Assembly: GCA_964570325.1 (NCBI GenBank)
Contig: CAZMXS010000041.1
Location: forward strand, 1 to 42,649
DNA length: 42,649 nucleotides
Source of the DNA: CAZMXS01 sp964570325
GTDB taxonomy: Bacteria; Verrucomicrobiota; Kiritimatiellia; CAIQIC01; CAZMXS01
Direction of reading: 5' to 3'
Part shown: piece after piece, positions 1-9,479 of the stretch
Numbering within the stretch: the stretch's first letter is position 1
Layout of the letters: each line of letters begins with the position of its first letter
Notes under the pieces: model-generated
Database searches by the model: none
Seen by the model: the letters and a program-made list of their open reading frames with translations, nothing else
Told to the model about the DNA's origin: nothing
Program-made: the position numbers and the translations under genes

Positions 1-2
1 GG

Positions 3-3000
3 CCGGACATCGCGTTCCTGTGGACGGCGGCGAACGACTCGCAGTACAACCGCTACGAGTGCGAGATGCAACAGATCGCCGGCGCGCTTGAGCGCCTTGG
101 CTACGAGCCGAATTTCATGGACCTCGACGACCTTGCCGCCGGTGTTTACACAAACTACCGGCTGGTCATCCTTCCCCGCAACATGCGCGTGGACAACACC
201 GTCCCCGGTTTTACCAACAGCGTGCTCAACTTCCTGCAGACCAAAGTCCTCCCAGCCGGCGTGCACGTGCTGGCCAGCGCCGACCTGCCCGGCATGCAGG
301 ACTTCAATGGCCGGCCGCGGCCGGAATTCCTGGGCGAGGTGAACGCGCTCTTCGGGATTGACGCCACGGACATCGGCGGCGAAGAAGCCCCCCAACGCCG
401 GCGCAACTACGTCTCCTGGTATTGGAACCTGATCGAGGTGGACTTCAACAGCAACGCGGTCGGCGCGGTTGCCGGAAACTATCACTATTGGCCGTTCGTC
501 TGGAAGTACAGCGACGAAATTCGCGTCACCGACGGCCAATGCTGGGCCACGATGGACACGCTGCGCAATAAGGGTTTTGAAGACAGCGACACGGCCGTCG
601 CGCGCTGGCAAGGCACCTGGGGCAATGTCCATGTCCGCAGCGGTTGGGGTTGGGCATTCGACGGTCGCAACATGGTCCAGATGTGGGGCGATGCCGGCAT
701 GTATGACGACTTCCCGGTGGTGCCGTGGGGCCGCTACACCCACGGCGCGTACTTGCGCTCGAACAGTGATGATGCGTTGCGCAACGGCAAGGAAGCCTAC
801 GTCGCCATCGAGTGGTACGACGAATACAACAACAAGATCGGCGCGGCCGAGAGCCCGCATCTGACCAATGCGACGCCCGGCAATTCCTGGGTGGCGTTCA
901 CAGCTGACGGCCTCGCGCCCTCCAACGCCTTCTATGGCCGGCGGATCACCCGGATCACGGGTCCCGGCGACGGTTCGGTCTATGTGGACGACCACCAGCG
1001 CGCGCCGGCCGTTGTCGTGAAAAACCACGGGACCGCGAAGTCGGCCATTTTCCTCTACTCCGCCGGCGATATGCGCCCGGATGGCGACCTTGACGGCAAC
1101 CCCGATGTTTACAACTGGAAATGGCGCTACGACGTGTTCGGCGCGATTGTTCGCGACTACTTTGGCATCCCGCCGCGCATTCGCGTCTCCGGCACGAATG
1201 CCTACCTTTGCCTTGCCGAATACCGCACCTGCACCAACGGCGCGACGCTCTGGCAGGTGAAGAACTATCTTTATGAAACGAACAAGCCCAACGGCGGCGA
1301 TCCGCAAACATTCACCCTGACCAGCGACTTGTTCACGGGCCGAACCATCCGCGCCTTTGAGCAGGGCCGGATCATTGAGCGCGATTCCGACGGTACGATC
1401 CAGCTTACGCTTGAACCCGACGGCCAGGAAATCCTGCTGGTTTACACCGCCGCCACCAACACCCCCCTCTGCCAACTCACGGATGCCCCGGCGGTAATCC
1501 ACCCATTCGGCGATAAGAACTACAGCTTGAAGGTGAAGTATGACACGCAGGGCCAGAGCAATCTCACGCTGAAAGTGGCGCTGGTCGGCGGCGCATTGAG
1601 CAACGATACGTGGCAGACCGTCTCCGCCACGGTTACCGGCGCGGGCGAGGAGACCTTCTGGATGTGGATACCCGATCCGAACGCGAATGATCCGAACTTC
1701 GCGTCCACGCCCGATGGCGGCAGTTACCAGTTCAAGGTTTGGCTCGAGGATGCGGCCGGCCGCGAGTTGACTGCGCCGGCCACGCAAGCCACCGAGTTGA
1801 AATGGGGCATCCGTCCGACCACTCCTTTGCCCGCGCTGGTGAACAAGGGCGCCACCGCCGGCATCGGCGCCGAGTGGGAAGAGTTGTATGAATACCTGCC
1901 GTGGGAGGCCACGCCGCTGGCCCGTAACGATGCCTTCCCGACGCGGGTCGCGGTCTTCCGCTCGACCAAGACCGAACAACAATTTCCCGGCCATTTTGAC
2001 CGCGTGAACCAGGTTTGCGATTGGCTGGAGAGCATGGGTTACACCAGCGGCAACGACCAGGACATGGCCTTTGACAACGTGATCGTCACACTCGGCGGCG
2101 ACACCAACGCCTCCGGCCCGGCCATCCTGTTCGCGGACGCGATGGAGACCGGCACCAACGGCTGGACCGCCGCGGGCCTCTGGCATCTGGCCGGCGACCT
2201 CAGCGCCAGCCCGACGCACGCCTGGGCTTACAATAACGGCATCAATTACAACACCGGCGCGCGCAACTTCGCCGCCCTGACGTCGCCGTGGATCAGCCTC
2301 AGCAACGCGGCCGCGGCGGCGCTCTCGTTCCGGAGCTGGTATGAGACGGAAGACACCGGCACGGCCTGGGACAAAAAGCTCGTCCAGGTTTCCACCGACG
2401 GCGTGAACTGGATGCCGCTCGCGCAGATTTCCGGCGCCAACAAGCAATGGACGCTCCAGACCTGCGACCTCGGCGCGTACGCGGGTCGCGCCGTTAAAAT
2501 CCGGTTCCTGTTCGACACCCTGGACGCGGTCTACAATACCTACCGGGGCTGGTATGTGGATGACGTCCAGGTGAGCATCGTGGCCGGCGCGACCGTGGAC
2601 ATTTTCGCCGACGACATGGAATCCTCGACCAACTGGGCCGGCACGGGCCTGTGGCGGCGGACCGGCCTGCGGTCCGGCGGCGAAGCCAGCGGAACCAATC
2701 GCTGGGCCTATAACCGCGCCGACGCCACGCCGGACTACAACACCGGCGCGCGCAACAGCGGCGCGCTGGTTTCATGCTGGATTGACCTGGCCGAGGTTTC
2801 AAGCGCGACGTTGGCCTTCAAGAGCTGGTACCGCACCGAGGATACCGGCGCCGCCTGGGATCGCAAGCTGGTGCAGGTCACCACCGATGGCTCCAACTGG
2901 ACCACGGCGGCCCAGGTCGCCGGCGCCGACCAGCAGTGGACCACGCCGCAGGTTGATCTGGGCGCTTACGCCGGCCAGCGCATTCGCGTCCGATTCTTCT

Positions 3001-6000
3001 TCGACACGATTGATGCGCTCAACAATGCCTACGAAGGCTGGTACGTGGATGATGTGCGCATTCGCGCGATTGGCGGCACGGGGGTGGCGGTCTTCAGCGA
3101 CCCCGTCGAGACCGGCACCAACGGTTGGGCGGCCGCCGGGTTGTGGCACATCGCCGGCGACCTGGCTTTCAGTCCCGCCGCGAGTTGGGCCTATAACAAC
3201 GGCACGAACTTCAACACCGGCGCGCGCAACAGTGGGACACTGGTTTCGCCCTGGATTGACCTCTCGGCCGCTGCCGGCGCGACGCTCTCGTTCCGGAGTT
3301 GGTATGAGACCGAGGATACCGGCACCGCCTGGGATCAGAAACTGGTCTTCATCACCGCCGATGGCACCAACTGGGCGCGCGTGGGACAGGTTTCCGGCCC
3401 GAAGGGCGTGTGGACCGCGCAGAGTCTGGATATCAGCGCCTACGCGGGCCAGCGGATTCGCGTTCGCTTCCTCTTCGACACGATTGACGGCATCAACAAC
3501 AACTTCCGCGGCTGGTATCTGGACAACGTCACGGTCAAGATCGTGGCCTCGGACATCCTGTTCGCGGACAGTTTCGCCGCCGGCGCGCTGGCGAACTGGG
3601 CGCGCGCGGCAGGCGGCGCAAACTGGGCGGCCACCAACGGCGCGGCGCGCGCGTGGCGGATCGGCAACGACGACAACATCCTCTGCGCGGGCAGCGCCGC
3701 GTGGAGCAATTACACCGTCGCGGCCGACATCCGCTACAACCGGCAGGGCCCATACTTCAACGATGCCGAACTCTATCTGCGTTACGTGGACCGCGATAAC
3801 TTCGTGAAAGTCGGCCTGCGCAACTTCTACGGCTGCTGGCGGCTGAAGTTTACCGCGCGCGTGGCCACGAACAACATCGCCCAGGGTTGGATTTACGCAT
3901 TCAGCAAGACTAACCAGCCGCTGGAAAACACCTGGTACAACCTGAAAGTCAGCGCGAACTCCAACCAGTACACGGTTTGGTTCGACGGTCGCGAGGTCGG
4001 CGCGTTTACACTGACCAATTACCCGCATGCGGCCGGCAAGATCGCGATTGGCGGCCGGGCCGTCCAGCTCGGCATCTGGGAACCGCAAAAGGGCTACTAC
4101 CTGATTGATGACGACGAGTACGCCTATTACTCCGCCAATGAAGGCGAGCTGGTCACGGCCGGCAAGCCGCTGAACCTTGATTGGGGTTATCTTGACCGTT
4201 TCTTCAGCACGCTGATCCTGCCTTCGACCTTCGTGATGAGCGACATCGAGGTGTCCAACGTGGTGACATGGCTCGGCCGCGGGCTGAACAGTCTGATCGC
4301 GACCGATGGCGGCATCGCGCAGCGCAACGAAACCGGCGCTTCCGACCTGGGCCGGATTGAGCCCCTGTTCGGGGTCGCCGCCACACTGGGAACGCGCTCG
4401 AATCTGATTCAGGTGGTGGTCCGCACGAACAGTCATTATGTCACGCACGATTATCAGACCGGCGTGGCGCTGCCCGCCGCCGGCAATGCCCGGGCCTGGC
4501 TGGCGGCCGGTTCCAGCGCGGCGCTCGGACGCGCGGTCACCGCCGGCGGCGAAACCGTGCCCGCGCTGATTGCCAACGCGATTACCAACAACCCGCAGGT
4601 GCCGCAGAAGGTCTTCAGCTTCAACTTCCCGGTGGACACCGCCGGACAATTGACCGGGCCGTACAATCGGCTGGCGCAGCGCGCGTTCGAGTGGGCGCGC
4701 GGCGAGGCGCACAAGGTTCGCGTCGAACTGAAGTACACGCCGGTCCGCGGCAGCGCCGCCAACAACTTCACCGTCGCCGCATGGGACGATTGGGTGCTCG
4801 GCGGCAGCGGCACAAACGGACTCGCGCTCAATCTGCCGGAGGACGGCATCATGACCGGCGAGAACATGTACTGGGTAATCTACACCTATCCGTGGGACGC
4901 AACCGATCCTTGGGCGCAACATGCCGGTTTCTATACCTCGGAAAATGACGGCACCAACGGGTTGTATACGAGCATCCCGGGCGCCGGCCTGCAGATTTTG
5001 GGCATCACCGACCAGGCCTACGGCGGCCGCGCCTGGGACATGTGGGCGGCCTACAACACGCGCGGCTCGAACATGCTGGTCACCTTCGGCCTGAAGGACC
5101 AGAACGGCTTGCAGGTCGAGGATCACTTTAATGACGGCGATTATGCCGGCTGGAGCATCTCGCCGACGCCAAACAGCCGTTGGAGCGTGACCACGGCCGG
5201 CACGTTGCGCGCGACCGCCACGAGCCAGGGCGGTTATTCGTTGTTGATGCGCGATGGCTTGGACGTGAGCAACCGCAATGTCACGATCGAATACGATGTT
5301 AAGTTCGACGCCAACACCGAGGGCGGCGGCCTAATCTACCGCGGCCACGTCCTCTACATCAACCCGCAGGGCATCTACTGGAGCGCCGAGAATCCGCTGA
5401 CCGTCGGCCAGAATGTCAGCTCCAACTTCTCCGGCCTGGTGACGAACGCCGACGGCAGCGTGTCGTACGTCATCACCGGCACGATCTTCATCTACATCGG
5501 CCCGCCGGGGCTGACGACCGGCGTTTGGCACCACGTGCTGCTGTCGGTGCGCGACGGGGCGCCGAATCTGAAGAGTGACCTGGTCATTGACGGCACCAAC
5601 GTCTTCACGATGGAGCCGCTGGTTCGCACCAACTGGACCAGCGCGAGCGTCGGCTTCCTGAGCCCGTATCGCAACGGCGCGTGCGAGTGGGACAATTTCC
5701 GGATCGTGGACGAGGAATACTCCTATGTGTCCGAGGTGATAAACGGCGAGTTCGTGCCGACAAACGCCTCACAGCCCACTTTCTGGGCCTATGCGCCGGA
5801 CTACGACCCCGATATGTGGGAATACGACGGCACGCAGATGGGCGGCGCCTACGAATGGTATGCGTACTTCCGCGGCCAGGATTTGCACGCGAGCGCGCCG
5901 GCGAACATCTATTTTGCGCCGCGGTTGATGACGGAAAGCCCGTTGTTCCCGACCGTCATCCCGGCCGGCGGCGCCGTGGCGGTGCCCATAGATTGGGAGC

Positions 6001-8219
6001 GCCTGCCGCAGACGCCGGTTAAAATGCGGCTGCAACTGGTGGACCCCTACACCGGCCAAACACCGTTCAGCGGCGACTATGACCTGACCAACGCCAGCGG
6101 CGCGGCTTTGTTCACGGCGTTGATCCCCTCCAACACGCCGGCCGGAGCCAACTATCTCTGGACCGCTTTCGTCTATCCGCCGGGCTCGCCCGATCCGTAT
6201 AATGGGCGCATCGGACTGGACGATACATTCCGCTTCAACACCCGTGGCCAGCCGATCGGACCCGAAGTGCCGGTTGCTGTCACCGGCGCCGGAGCGGCGG
6301 GCGACGACTTTGCGGTGTACAACGACTACGGGCTGCCCGCGCCGGCCGACATTTACACCTGGACAGGCGGCGCCGCCACCTTCGACGGCAACCACACCAA
6401 CACCCCCGCACCCGAAGGCGTCAAGACCTTCCGCACCAGCAGCAGCTCGTGGGCCGGCTGGGGGGTGTTCTGCGTGGATGCAGGCATCCCCGAAAGCCGC
6501 GATTTGCGCGCGTACACCAACGGCTTCCTCAAGTTCTGGCTCAAGAGCGCCGTCTCGCTGAAAGTCGAGGTCCAAGACAGCTCCGGCCGCAAAGGCACGC
6601 TCTATGTGCCGACAACCACCAATCAGTGGCGTGAGGTCACGGTCCCCCTCAGTGATCTGCGCGGGCCGGACTACGGCAGCATCTATGGATTGTTCATGAT
6701 CTCCTCCGACTCCGCCACCACCTTCTACGTGGACGATGTCCGGTGGGTAAAAGGCGTCTATCACGTCTATCGCGACGCCGGCCTGCCGGCGGGCGCGGAT
6801 GTCATCACCTGGTCGGGGGGCCCGGCCGATTTCAACGGCCAGTTCATAGACAGCGCCGCGCCCGAGGGCTTGACGGTTTTTCGAACCGATTGCTCGACAT
6901 GGGCCGGGTGGGGTGTCGGGCCGACCAATGGCACGATTGACTTGAGCTATTACACCAATGGCCACCTGCGTTTCTGGGCCAAAAGCACCAAGCCCCTGAA
7001 AGTCGAAGTCGAAGGACCGGCCGGTACGAAGCGCACAAAAGTCATCGCCTCGACGGGCGGCGCCTGGCAGGAGTTCGCATTGCCGGCCGGCGATTTCGCC
7101 GGCGTGAACTTCCGGCAAATCAGCGCGCCTTTTCTGATCACCGCGGAAACCGGCACAACCTATTATGTTGACGCGGTCCGCTGGGTGCGCGGCGGCGGTT
7201 CGGGCGTGACGCCGGCCAAGTCGGTTGTCTTCTGGGACGCCGGCATCCCGGCCGGCACAGATGTCTTCGTCTGGTGGGCCAGTTCCTACTGGGACCATGT
7301 TTCGGCCCAGTATGAGGATGGCGGATTTGAACAGAGCGCCAGCGGGATGTTCCCGACTTCAGGCGTCTGGGCGCTGAACGCCGGGGTCGGCGCGACGGCT
7401 CAATGCCTGGCCGTCGCCGCCCAGACTGGCGCGCGCGGCCTGCGCGCCCGCACCGGAGGCGACAGCGCCGCTGCGCTGACAACGATTTACCACGAGCAGG
7501 AGGCGTTCGCCGGCGATATTTACCGCGCCGGCGGCTGGGTTCGCCAGCCCGCTGACGGCGACGGCCCGTGGGTCGCCGGATCCGAGGCCTATGTTCGCTT
7601 GCAATTCCTCGATGGCTGGAAACAGATTATCACCAACGTCATGCCCGCAACCCGGGTCACGGCGGATAACCAGGGGTGGACCCAGTGCAACATCCCGGAC
7701 ACCACGGCGCCCTTCGGCACGCGTTTCATCCGGCTTGAGCTGGTTGTGCAAAAACCCGCCGCCGCCGGGGTCAGCGTCGCGGATTTCGACGATTGCACCC
7801 TGCGGCAAGCCAACAGTTTCTATGGCAATTACGCCGAGGATCCGAACCCGCCGGAGGGCACGCGCTGTTTTCGTTCCTACTGCGTTGGTTGGTCGGGCTG
7901 GGGCATCTTCTATACCAACACCACGGCCGATATGTCGGCTTATTCCAACGGGTATCTGAAATTCTGGTACAAGTCATCCGGTTACACGTTTGTTGAGATT
8001 CAAAGCCAGACCGCCACCGCCACTAACACCGCATGTGGCGCCTATTATGGACCCACCACCAATCAGGCCGGCCAGGTGGTCTGGCAGTATAAAAGCATTC
8101 CGCTCACCAATTTCACGGGGGTGGCGCTGACCCATATCAAAAGCCCGTTCATGGTGACCGACCCCACTTTTGACCGTTCGTATTACGTGGACTATGTCAC
8201 TTGGGAAATGACCCCTTAA
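3..8219 (+). CDS. giant secreted multi-domain protein with nested beta-sandwich modules (5' partial)
   Basis: The reading frame is open to the left window edge, so the true start and any signal peptide lie outside; about 2,738 residues are visible. Domains, by base position: a Rossmann/glutamine-amidotransferase-like domain resembling those of beta-galactosidases (3-1170), interrupted by a module at about 567-995; a beta-galactosidase C-terminal-like strand region (1243-1455); an Ig-like domain (1470-1830); a second amidotransferase-like domain (1942-4715), split by three MAM-like repeats and a LamG-like domain; Ig-like domains and a second LamG-like domain (4716-6280); and three carbohydrate-binding-like repeats (6315-8216), the last interrupted by a further module. 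No catalytic residues were recognised. A cell-surface or extracellular role in polysaccharide binding or adhesion is inferred from the domain types only. The protein ends in EMTP without a PEP-CTERM or LPXTG signal. The next secreted-protein gene follows 54 bp downstream. Confidence 0.85.
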   Translation, partial: PDIAFLWTAANDSQYNRYECEMQQIAGALERLGYEPNFMDLDDLAAGVYTNYRLVILPRNMRVDNTVPGFTNSVLNFLQTKVLPAGVHVLASADLPGMQDFNGRPRPEFLGEVNALFGIDATDIGGEEAPQRRRNYVSWYWNLIEVDFNSNAVGAVAGNYHYWPFVWKYSDEIRVTDGQCWATMDTLRNKGFEDSDTAVARWQGTWGNVHVRSGWGWAFDGRNMVQMWGDAGMYDDFPVVPWGRYTHGAYLRSNSDDALRNGKEAYVAIEWYDEYNNKIGAAESPHLTNATPGNSWVAFTADGLAPSNAFYGRRITRITGPGDGSVYVDDHQRAPAVVVKNHGTAKSAIFLYSAGDMRPDGDLDGNPDVYNWKWRYDVFGAIVRDYFGIPPRIRVSGTNAYLCLAEYRTCTNGATLWQVKNYLYETNKPNGGDPQTFTLTSDLFTGRTIRAFEQGRIIERDSDGTIQLTLEPDGQEILLVYTAATNTPLCQLTDAPAVIHPFGDKNYSLKVKYDTQGQSNLTLKVALVGGALSNDTWQTVSATVTGAGEETFWMWIPDPNANDPNFASTPDGGSYQFKVWLEDAAGRELTAPATQATELKWGIRPTTPLPALVNKGATAGIGAEWEELYEYLPWEATPLARNDAFPTRVAVFRSTKTEQQFPGHFDRVNQVCDWLESMGYTSGNDQDMAFDNVIVTLGGDTNASGPAILFADAMETGTNGWTAAGLWHLAGDLSASPTHAWAYNNGINYNTGARNFAALTSPWISLSNAAAAALSFRSWYETEDTGTAWDKKLVQVSTDGVNWMPLAQISGANKQWTLQTCDLGAYAGRAVKIRFLFDTLDAVYNTYRGWYVDDVQVSIVAGATVDIFADDMESSTNWAGTGLWRRTGLRSGGEASGTNRWAYNRADATPDYNTGARNSGALVSCWIDLAEVSSATLAFKSWYRTEDTGAAWDRKLVQVTTDGSNWTTAAQVAGADQQWTTPQVDLGAYAGQRIRVRFFFDTIDALNNAYEGWYVDDVRIRAIGGTGVAVFSDPVETGTNGWAAAGLWHIAGDLAFSPAASWAYNNGTNFNTGARNSGTLVSPWIDLSAAAGATLSFRSWYETEDTGTAWDQKLVFITADGTNWARVGQVSGPKGVWTAQSLDISAYAGQRIRVRFLFDTIDGINNNFRGWYLDNVTVKIVASDILFADSFAAGALANWARAAGGANWAATNGAARAWRIGNDDNILCAGSAAWSNYTVAADIRYNRQGPYFNDAELYLRYVDRDNFVKVGLRNFYGCWRLKFTARVATNNIAQGWIYAFSKTNQPLENTWYNLKVSANSNQYTVWFDGREVGAFTLTNYPHAAGKIAIGGRAVQLGIWEPQKGYYLIDDDEYAYYSANEGELVTAGKPLNLDWGYLDRFFSTLILPSTFVMSDIEVSNVVTWLGRGLNSLIATDGGIAQRNETGASDLGRIEPLFGVAATLGTRSNLIQVVVRTNSHYVTHDYQTGVALPAAGNARAWLAAGSSAALGRAVTAGGETVPALIANAITNNPQVPQKVFSFNFPVDTAGQLTGPYNRLAQRAFEWARGEAHKVRVELKYTPVRGSAANNFTVAAWDDWVLGGSGTNGLALNLPEDGIMTGENMYWVIYTYPWDATDPWAQHAGFYTSENDGTNGLYTSIPGAGLQILGITDQAYGGRAWDMWAAYNTRGSNMLVTFGLKDQNGLQVEDHFNDGDYAGWSISPTPNSRWSVTTAGTLRATATSQGGYSLLMRDGLDVSNRNVTIEYDVKFDANTEGGGLIYRGHVLYINPQGIYWSAENPLTVGQNVSSNFSGLVTNADGSVSYVITGTIFIYIGPPGLTTGVWHHVLLSVRDGAPNLKSDLVIDGTNVFTMEPLVRTNWTSASVGFLSPYRNGACEWDNFRIVDEEYSYVSEVINGEFVPTNASQPTFWAYAPDYDPDMWEYDGTQMGGAYEWYAYFRGQDLHASAPANIYFAPRLMTESPLFPTVIPAGGAVAVPIDWERLPQTPVKMRLQLVDPYTGQTPFSGDYDLTNASGAALFTALIPSNTPAGANYLWTAFVYPPGSPDPYNGRIGLDDTFRFNTRGQPIGPEVPVAVTGAGAAGDDFAVYNDYGLPAPADIYTWTGGAATFDGNHTNTPAPEGVKTFRTSSSSWAGWGVFCVDAGIPESRDLRAYTNGFLKFWLKSAVSLKVEVQDSSGRKGTLYVPTTTNQWREVTVPLSDLRGPDYGSIYGLFMISSDSATTFYVDDVRWVKGVYHVYRDAGLPAGADVITWSGGPADFNGQFIDSAAPEGLTVFRTDCSTWAGWGVGPTNGTIDLSYYTNGHLRFWAKSTKPLKVEVEGPAGTKRTKVIASTGGAWQEFALPAGDFAGVNFRQISAPFLITAETGTTYYVDAVRWVRGGGSGVTPAKSVVFWDAGIPAGTDVFVWWASSYWDHVSAQYEDGGFEQSASGMFPTSGVWALNAGVGATAQCLAVAAQTGARGLRARTGGDSAAALTTIYHEQEAFAGDIYRAGGWVRQPADGDGPWVAGSEAYVRLQFLDGWKQIITNVMPATRVTADNQGWTQCNIPDTTAPFGTRFIRLELVVQKPAAAGVSVADFDDCTLRQANSFYGNYAEDPNPPEGTRCFRSYCVGWSGWGIFYTNTTADMSAYSNGYLKFWYKSSGYTFVEIQSQTATATNTACGAYYGPTTNQAGQVVWQYKSIPLTNFTGVALTHIKSPFMVTDPTFDRSYYVDYVTWEMTP
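567..995 (+). other. beta-sandwich module inserted in the first amidotransferase-like domain
   Basis: The encoded segment begins KGFEDSD and ends VYVDDH, the usual start and end of a carbohydrate-binding-type jelly roll (a 'GFE' opening and a 'DD' final strand). The flanking residues, WATMDTLR before and APAVVVKNHG after, read as one continuous amidotransferase-like domain if the roughly 140-residue module is removed. This is a by-eye domain call. Confidence 0.5.
2124..3549 (+). repeat. three tandem MAM-like repeats (about 157 residues each)
   Basis: Three copies run at about 2124-2589, 2600-3078 and 3089-3549. Each opens with a (D/E)-M/V-E-(T/S)-x-TN-x-W-type motif, carries YNTGARN or FNTGARN (copies start near 2250, 2739 and 3213), then SWYxTEDTG, and closes with GWYVDDV or GWYLDNV. 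The pattern matches the MAM-like beta-sandwich found C-terminal in immune inhibitor A (M6) peptidases. The copies are also clearly alike in DNA, so they probably arose by tandem duplication. No M6 peptidase domain is visible in this protein. Confidence 0.75.
6315..8216 (+). repeat. three carbohydrate-binding-like repeats, the third interrupted
   Basis: Repeats start near 6315, 6760 and 7222. Each has (D/Y)xGLPA or DAGIPAG, then PEG(V/L/T) with F-R-T/S, W-A/S-GWG, a YTNG or YSNG with (K/R)FW, and ends YYVD or FYVDDVRW. They resemble galactose-binding-like jelly rolls (CBM11-type appearance). The third copy breaks after VFVWW and resumes at NSFYGNYAEDP; the intervening residues form their own module. 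Confidence 0.65.
7310..7812 (+). other. beta-sandwich module inserted in the third C-terminal repeat
   Basis: The segment begins YEDGGFEQSASG and ends VADFDDCTLRQ, again the GFE-to-DD frame of a carbohydrate-binding jelly roll, about 165 residues long. It sits inside the third repeat, since repeats 1 and 2 run through the same point without a break. It looks similar in type to the module inserted at 567-995 in a different host domain. Confidence 0.55.
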
Positions 8220-8273
8220 GGGAAGGGCGGATGGCAACGACGGCCGACGGAATCCTGAATCCCGAGTCGAGAT

Positions 8274-9425
8274 GTGAAAGAAGAAACTGAAAACTGGAAA
8301 TTGGCCTTGGCCTTGCACGGATTATTTCTCCTATCCACCGCCGCCCTCGCCGGCACGGCCGACCTTGGGCTCGCGCTCATGGCCGTGCCGGAACCGGTCC
8401 GAGTCGGCAACACCCTGACCTATACGCTCAATCTCACCAACCGCGGGCCCGATCGGGCCTCCGTAGCAACCTTGACCGACATCTTGCCGGCGGAAATGGA
8501 ATTCATTTCATGTACCGTCAGTCAGGGCGGATACAGCCGCGATGGTAACACGCTGATCGGCGACCTCGGCGCGCTCGATGCCCAGGCCGGCGCCAGCCTG
8601 ACCATTGTCGCACGCGCGACCGCCGTGGGCGTTTTCACCAATCAGGCCAGTGCCACGACCGCGGATGACGACCCCGCCACCGGCGATAACCGCGCTGCGG
8701 CGGTTACCACCGTTCGCGACGCCAATCGGCCGCCCCAAATCAATCTGCCCGGCCCGTTAATCCTGCCGGTCGGCGCGGGCACCAACTTTGCCGTGACCGC
8801 CACCGATCCCGATCACGATCCTGGCACGACGCTGACCAATATGCTCAAGCCAGTCGGCGCCACTTTTGCCGATGGCATATTCGCCTGGACCCCCAACGCA
8901 ACGCAGGCCAACACAACCAACTGGGTGGTATTCGTCGCCAATGACGGCTTGGGCGAAACCAATAGCGTCGTCACCAATAGCCTGACGATTACGGTGCCGT
9001 ATGATGCCGATGGGGACCAGATGGCCGACGCTTGGGAGTGGAATAACTTCGGCACGCTGACCAACGGGCCGGCAGGCGACCCGGACGGCGATGGAATGAG
9101 CACGTTCAACGAGTTAATCGCAGGCACGCAGGCCACCAATCGAAACTCGTGTTTCGCCGCGCAGCCACCGCTGGCCGTGGCGGACGGCTGGCAGATTCGC
9201 GTGCCAACCGAGCCTCAACGGCGTTACACGATCTACTTCGCCGACGGTCCCATTTCAAACGGCGCGCCGTGGAAACCGTTCGCCAATTCGTCCCTCGGCG
9301 TTTGGACCGAGAATTCCGCCACCTCCACCTGGCACGTCTTCACGGATGACGGAAGCGCGGGAGCCACCGGCGGAACACCCGCCGGCGGGCAGCGCTTCTT
9401 CAAGATCAAGGCCGAGCGGCTATAG
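8274..9425 (+). CDS. secreted DUF11 / Ig-like / calcium-loop protein
   Basis: 383 residues from a GTG start. A hydrophobic stretch, LALALHGLFLLSTAALAG (about residues 10-27), reads as a signal peptide. Next comes a DUF11-type domain (about 28-145) with GNTLTYTLNLTNRGPDRA. Residues about 150-240 form an Ig/cadherin-like domain (NRPPQINLPGP, ATDPDHDPG, FAWTPNATQ). A DxDGDxMxDAWE / DPDGDGMS motif at about 242-275 is a thrombospondin-3-like calcium loop common at the C-termini of secreted PVC proteins. It probably acts outside the cell; no enzyme motif is seen. The gene starts 54 bp after the giant protein and may be co-transcribed. The start is doubtful because the first codons fall in a heptad repeat (see 8283-8304); TTG codons just before the hydrophobic stretch are alternatives. 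Confidence 0.75.
   Translation: MKEETENWKLALALHGLFLLSTAALAGTADLGLALMAVPEPVRVGNTLTYTLNLTNRGPDRASVATLTDILPAEMEFISCTVSQGGYSRDGNTLIGDLGALDAQAGASLTIVARATAVGVFTNQASATTADDDPATGDNRAAAVTTVRDANRPPQINLPGPLILPVGAGTNFAVTATDPDHDPGTTLTNMLKPVGATFADGIFAWTPNATQANTTNWVVFVANDGLGETNSVVTNSLTITVPYDADGDQMADAWEWNNFGTLTNGPAGDPDGDGMSTFNELIAGTQATNRNSCFAAQPPLAVADGWQIRVPTEPQRRYTIYFADGPISNGAPWKPFANSSLGVWTENSATSTWHVFTDDGSAGATGGTPAGGQRFFKIKAERL
8283..8304 (+). repeat. short heptad repeat at the gene start
   Basis: Three near-identical 7-mers (gaaactg, aaaactg, gaaattg) follow each other at the presumed 5' end of the DUF11 gene. They encode the odd residues ETENWKL, which precede a normal signal peptide. The repeat may be an intergenic simple repeat rather than true coding sequence. 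Confidence 0.5.
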
Positions 9426-9479
9426 GCGTTCATTTACGCTGAACTTGCCGGGGTGCCTGGTTGATGCTATTTGTTCAAC

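Noticed and set aside
2799..5126. Long antisense open frame (775 codons) inside the giant gene
   Set aside because: It is a shadow of a GC-rich gene on the other strand; its translation is Arg/Val/Gly-rich and lacks domains, while the plus strand shows clear repeats.
5769..7298. Second long antisense open frame (509 codons)
   Set aside because: Same reason: the plus strand encodes recognisable carbohydrate-binding-like repeats.
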